64,000 bases of DNA, taken from Cymodocea nodosa. Lineage: Eukaryota > Streptophyta > Magnoliopsida > Alismatales > Cymodoceaceae. The notes under the pieces are model-generated. The model saw only the letters and a program-made list of their open reading frames with translations, searched no databases and was not told the origin of the DNA. Both the position numbers and the translations under genes were made by a program. Position 1 is the first letter of the stretch. The number at the start of each line of letters is the position of its first letter. The stretch is from NCBI GenBank assembly GCA_036874045.1, contig JAZBRI010000009.1, forward strand, positions 2,046,001 to 2,110,000, in the 5' to 3' direction. Positions 59,441 to 64,000 of this stretch are shown one piece after another.

Positions 59441-59453
59441 ACATGATTTGCAA
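58889..59453 (+). other. Candidate intron at the gag-pol junction, element 4
   Basis: Donor CAAGAG|GTATGC at a codon boundary, homologous in position to element 1 (after CFAAQE against CFMADESE). The probable acceptor is ATGATTTGCA(G>A)|GAC at 59452-59453, now AA instead of AG. The length of 565 bases (3n+1) would shift pol (frame of 59454) exactly into the gag frame. The gag stop TAA lies 13 bases before the acceptor, as in elements 1 and 3. Confidence 0.5.
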
Positions 59454-62400
59454 GACTACAAAGACAAGGAAGCTCAAACATCAAAGTGGATCATTGATAG
59501 TGGATGTTCAAAGCACATGACAGGTAAGAAAAGATTTTTAGAATCTATTAAAATCATAAATTCAGGAGTAGTAAAGTTTGGTAATGATGAAAAATGCAAA
59601 ATCACTGTTGTAGGAAATGTTGCATCTAAGAATGGAAAAATTGAAAATGTCTTGCATGTAAATGGATTAAAACAAAATTTGTTAAGTATAGTTCAATTAT
59701 GTGACAAGGGTTGCAATCTTCTATTTACTACTAAAAATTGTTTTATATTACAGCAAGATACACTTGAAATTAAATTTATTGGTTATAGAGATAAATCAAT
59801 TTATGCCTTAGAATTTCCATTAGATAATATGATTAGTGATGCATGTTTAATTGCTTCTAGTGAAGATGAATGGTTATGACATAAGAGATTAAATCATGTA
59901 AATATGAAAACCTTAAGGAAATTGACCAAACATGATCTTGTTAGAGGTGTGCCCAAACTCAAATTCAGAAAGGATAAACTATGTAGTGACTGTATTGTTG
60001 GAAAATAAAAGAAATCAGTGCACAATAGTATTAAAGATATTGTCACAAGCCAACCACTAGAATTACTACATATGGACCTGTTTGGTCCTACTCAAACAAC
60101 TAGTTTAGGAGGAAGAAAATATACCTTAGTGGTGATTGATGATTACACAAGATTCACTTGGGTTATTTTCTTAGCACATAAGAATGAAGCTTGTAATGAA
60201 TTGAAACATCTCTACATTAGAATTCAAAATGAAAAGAATTAACTGTGAAGAAGATTTGAAGTGATCTTGGAGGTGAATTTGAAAATTCTGATTTTGGAGA
60301 CTTATGCAATTCTTTTGGTATATTACATGAGTATTCATGTCTAAGGACTCCTGCATAGAATGGTGTTGTAGAAAGGAAAAATAGATTAGTACAAGAAATG
60401 GCAAGAACAATACTTAATGCATCTGATCTACCAAAATTTTTATGGGCTGAAGTTGTGAATACTACATGTCATACAATAAATAGAACTCATCTTAGGCCTA
60501 TCTTGCATAAGACACCATTTGAATTATGGTATGGTAAAATACCAAATATTGGATACTTTAAAATATTTGGATCAAAATGTTTTGTGCTTAATACAAGAAA
60601 TCAAAAAAACAAATTTGATGCAAAGTTTGATCCTACTCTAATAGTTGGATATTCTTCAAGAAGCAAAACTTACAGGGTCTATTTTGAAAATGAAAGAAGA
60701 GTAGAAGAATCAATTAATGAAGAGCTAGTAGGAAAATTAAAGCAACTAAAAATAGATAGTGAAAGTGAGAGTGAATTAGAAAATCAGAAAGCACTACAGA
60801 AAAAGGAAAGCACAACACTACCTGCATCTTTTGAGATAGAAAAAGCATGGAAAACAAAATCTAAACATCTCATTGCACAAATCATTGGAAATATAAGTCA
60901 AGGAGTTCAAACAATGAGCAAAATTCAAAATATCTATAATTATTGTGCATTTGTATCTGAACTGAGCCTACAACAGTTGAAGAAGCTTGCAATGATGAAT
61001 ACTAGATTATGGCCATGCAAGAGGAACTAAATCAGTTTTAGAAAAATGAAGTTTGGAATTTAATTGAAAGACTCACTGAAAAATCAATTATTGGAACTAA
61101 AAGGGTGTTTAAAAATAAATTAGATAATGATGACAACATTATCAAAAACAAAGCCAAACTAGTTGCTTAGGGATACAACCAATAGGAAGGAATTGATCAT
61201 AAAGAATCCTTTGCACCTATTGCAAGACTTGAAGCAATCAAAATGTTGTTTGCTTTTACAAGCAGTATGAAAATAAAGCTCTATCAAATGGATGTTAAGA
61301 GTGCATTCTTGAATGGTATTTTATAAGAAGTATATGTGAAACAACCACCCGGTTTTGAAGATGAAGACAAACCAAACCATGTCTACAAATTGAATAAGGC
61401 TCTTTATGATCTGAAGCAAGCACCACGTGCATGATATGATAAGTTGAAGGGTTTCCTTCTTGAAAATCAATTTAACATAAGAACTATAGATAATACTCTT
61501 TTTATCAAGTTAGAAAATTCTCATATGTTAATCATTTAGATTTATGTTAATGATATTATTTTTGGTGCCACAAATGAAAAATTATGTCATGACTTTCAGA
61601 TTTTAATACAGAATGAATTTAAAATGAGTCTTATAGGAGAATTAAAATTCTTCCTAGGATTACAAATTCATTAATTACAGTATGGAATCTTCTTGAATCA
61701 AGAAAAATTCTGCAAAGAGATTCTCTTAAAATTTAGTATGGATAAATCCAAAAAAGCTCATACACCTATGAACTCAAATGAAAAGCTTAATAAAGATATC
61801 TTTGGCACTTCTATAGAGCAAAAGAAATACAAAGGCATGATTGGATCACTCTTGTATTTAACAACCAGCAGACCAGACATATTGTTCAGTGTATGTGCAA
61901 GTGCAAGATATCAAGCCTCTCCCAAAGCATCACATTTAAAAGTAGTTAAACGAATCTTTAAGTACCTACAGGGTACAAAAGATTTTGGTTTATTTTACTC
62001 CTCACAAAATCCATTAATGTTAAATGGTTATAGTGATGCAGATTTTGCAAGATGCAAGTCAGATAGAAAAATCACAAGTGGCACTTGTCAACTGCTTGGT
62101 CACTCCTTAGTATCATGGTTCAACAGAAAATAAAACTCTATAGCACTCTCTATAACTAAAGCTGAATACATGGCAACAGGTTTATGTTGTGCTCAAATTC
62201 TATAAATGCAACAAACATTTGTAGATTATAAACTTAAATTTTAGAATACAATTATTTACTGTGATAGTAGTAGTGCCATAAATCTCTCCAAAAATACAGT
62301 CCTACACTCAAGAGCAAAACATATTGAGATTAGGCACCACTTTCTAAGAAACCATGTTGAAAAATGTCACATTTCTTTAGAATATATCTCTACTAAAGAA

Positions 62401-62493
62401 TAGTTAGCAGATATTTTTACTAAATCATTATCTAAATCTGCCTTTAATCATATTAGACGAAATTTAGGAATTTGTTCTTTCTATGATTTATAA
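59454..62493 (+). pseudogene. pol: pol of Sirevirus-like element 4
   Basis: Protease TSKWIIDSGCSKHMTG (59480). Integrase zinc region HKRLNHVNMKTLRKL...CSDCIVGK (59880-60010), HMDLFGPTQTTSLGGRKYT, a shift near 60241, and WAEVVNTTCHTINRTHLRP. RT has [32 protein letters not shown] and YVNDIIFGAT, where YVDD has lost its first Asp by G to A (near 61545). RNase H has GYSDADFARCKSDRK, SGTCQLLGHSLVSWF, CDSSSAINLSKN and HIEIRHHFLRN, ending CSFYDL then TAA. Many TAG/TAA/TGA stops replace Gln or Trp. It belongs to the Sirevirus branch but is distinct from family A. Confidence 0.9.
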
Positions 62494-62871
62494 TTAATAT
62501 TTCCTCATGATTATTTACTCTCCAAGCTCACAAACAAGAGCTTATTTTCTACTAATTTTTCATCTTGCAGAAACTTAGCAATGTTCAGACAGAAAAAGAT
62601 CAATGTAGCTATAATTGGATTTCAAAGATACTTTACAATTTCTTTTGATTAATGACAAAATAGGGGGAGAAGACCATGATATTATCATTACAAACAGCAC
62701 ATAAATAAGGGGAGCTTAGAAAAATAGGGAGTATACTTAGGACAACAAGGAGAGAAAATTCATTCAGTGTAATTTTATTGTTTCTTTATGAGTATATCTA
62801 TATAGCCATATAGGGAGTGAATACATGTAATGAACTGTAAGGTTTTTGCCATTTATCAAAAAGGAGGAGAT
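62494..62871 (+). other. Element 4 3' noncoding region with polypurine tracts
   Basis: AAAATAGGGGGAGAAGA at 62657-62673 follows TTGATTAATGAC, as in family A. AAAAAGGAGGAGA (62858-62870) abuts the LTR. Weaker purine runs occur between. No ORF, so this family lacks the aORF. Confidence 0.8.
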
Positions 62872-64000
62872 TGAAAGGCCCTTTAGATTTTGATAATGCA
62901 AAAATCCATGTGAGGAAACAAATTGTATTTCACAAGTGTCAAGTTAGTTTAGCAAACTAAAGATCAGAAGGCAGATAAATCAATACAAATAGTTCAAAAA
63001 TTACTACAAGAGAAAAACAGGATTTTCAAAATGTTACCTAGTTTAAGTATCTGGAAGAAATGGATCTTCGATGAGTTACAGGCTTAAGTATCTGAAGAGT
63101 CAATTTAAAGTAGCAAATACACTGTTGAACAATTAGAAGAATAACTATCTGAAATTATAAGGTCTTTAGAAAGTTTGAAAGGTAGTTGGTCAAATGATCA
63201 GAGGGTTAGGAAAGCTAACTATCCAGAAATTCAAGGAAATTGAAAAGTTAAGAAGGCTAACTATCTAAAACTTAAGTCATTCAATTACTCACATGTAGAA
63301 ATTCAAACAGAAGCTTAAAAGGATTTTCGAAAAGTTAAAAAGCTAACTATCCAAAAAATAGGAAGTTTTGGAAGGTTACAAAATGAACTATCCGAAACTT
63401 AAGTCATTCTATTATGCATGTGCTGAAATAAGAAAATAACAGTCAAAAGCTTACAAGGAAATTCAGAAGGTTACTGTAGCTAACTATCTGAAAGATAAAA
63501 TACTTCGGTAAGCTAACAACTAAAATTATCCAAAAGTTAAGTTACTCAAATACACACATGAGAATTCAGAAACTTAGTTGAAAGCTTGAAAAGGACGATT
63601 CGGTAAGTTAAGAAAGCTAACTATCCAAAAGTTTAATATGTTTCGGTAAGTTACAACTTTAACTATCTAAACCGAAGGAGATCTCATGTGTATGACTTAA
63701 ATCCACACGTGACGAGACTTAAATATAGTTTCTACTCATCGAAAGGTTATAAATGAATTTCACAAGGTTACCACTGCTAACTATCCAAAAGTTACAAGAA
63801 ATCAGAAGTTTAACTTGAAAAACCTTCCTAAACGGTAACTTACCATTTTTGGGTTTGCAAATTCAATAAAGTACAATAGAATACATCTGTTAGAAAGAAT
63901 ATGATCGTTATACCTCTTGGTATAAATATGATCAGTAAAGGGAAGATAAGGACACAACATTTTATCATATACTATTGAGAGCTATACCAAAAGTCATCCC
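62872..64000 (+). mobile_element. 3' LTR of element 4 (right end outside window)
   Basis: Starts TGAAAGGCCCTTTAGATTTT and follows the 5' LTR from 46732 to about 47860. Hairpin motifs (AACTATCCGAAA, GGTAAGTTA) fill 63000-63800. TATA box TATAAATATG near 63922. Confidence 0.9.

Larger units (their letters stand above)
46732..64000 (+). mobile_element. Sirevirus-like copia element 4 (right end outside window)
   Basis: 5' LTR, PBS, gag in three pieces, pol, two polypurine tracts and the start of the 3' LTR. Two insertions split gag: an Athila solo LTR (48491-50721) and element 5 (50891-58198). There is no aORF after pol; the distance from pol stop to LTR is only 378 bases. Confidence 0.9.

Overview
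The window is intergenic DNA from a repeat-rich flowering-plant nuclear genome. It is very AT-rich and consists almost entirely of nested LTR retrotransposons. The evidence is plant-type Ty1/copia and Ty3/gypsy (Athila-like) gag-pol remains, tRNA-primer sites next to LTR ends, and 5-bp target duplications. I see no host gene, no host tRNA or rRNA and no prokaryotic feature. The species cannot be named from the sequence.

Layout. 1-11868: Sirevirus-like copia element 1 (+), with gag, pol, a third ORF after pol (called aORF here) and a truncated 3' LTR. 11869-13637: debris, comprising two Athila-type LTR pieces facing each other, a gag tail and an LTR-like motif array. 13638-16978: the 3' end of another copia family, B (-), with its own aORF. 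16979-32684: copia element 2 (-), interrupted by Athila element 6 (+, 25368-30624). 32714-35571 and 46583-46731: Athila element 7 (+), whose aORF-like frame is interrupted by element 3. 35572-46582: copia element 3 (-), complete at both ends with target duplication CCCAC. 46732-64000: Sirevirus-like element 4 (+), interrupted by an Athila solo LTR (48491-50721, duplication GTACA) and by Tork-like element 5 (-, 50891-58198). The 5' LTR of element 5 holds a family-B solo LTR (56239-57474, duplication GAAAC). Nesting on the right is four deep (7 > 4 > 5 > solo B).

Main points. (1) In elements 1 and 3 the end of gag, including its stop codon, lies inside a GT...AG interval. Element 2 lacks exactly this interval, as if it were a reverse-transcribed spliced RNA. 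Element 4 has the same arrangement, and splicing would bring its out-of-phase pol into the gag frame. This suggests Gag from unspliced RNA and Gag-Pol from spliced RNA. (2) An aORF without membrane segments follows pol in copia families A and B, and a related frame occurs in an Athila element. (3) LTRs of unrelated lineages carry arrays of short hairpins with a shared GTTA...TAAC centre. One Athila LTR contains a segment colinear with the copia-A U3.

All coding regions are decayed to some degree. Many stops are CAG/CAA to TAG/TAA or TGG to TGA changes, as expected for old methylated repeats. Products act as in any LTR retrotransposon: Gag shell, protease, integrase, reverse transcriptase and RNase H. 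The role of the aORF is unknown.
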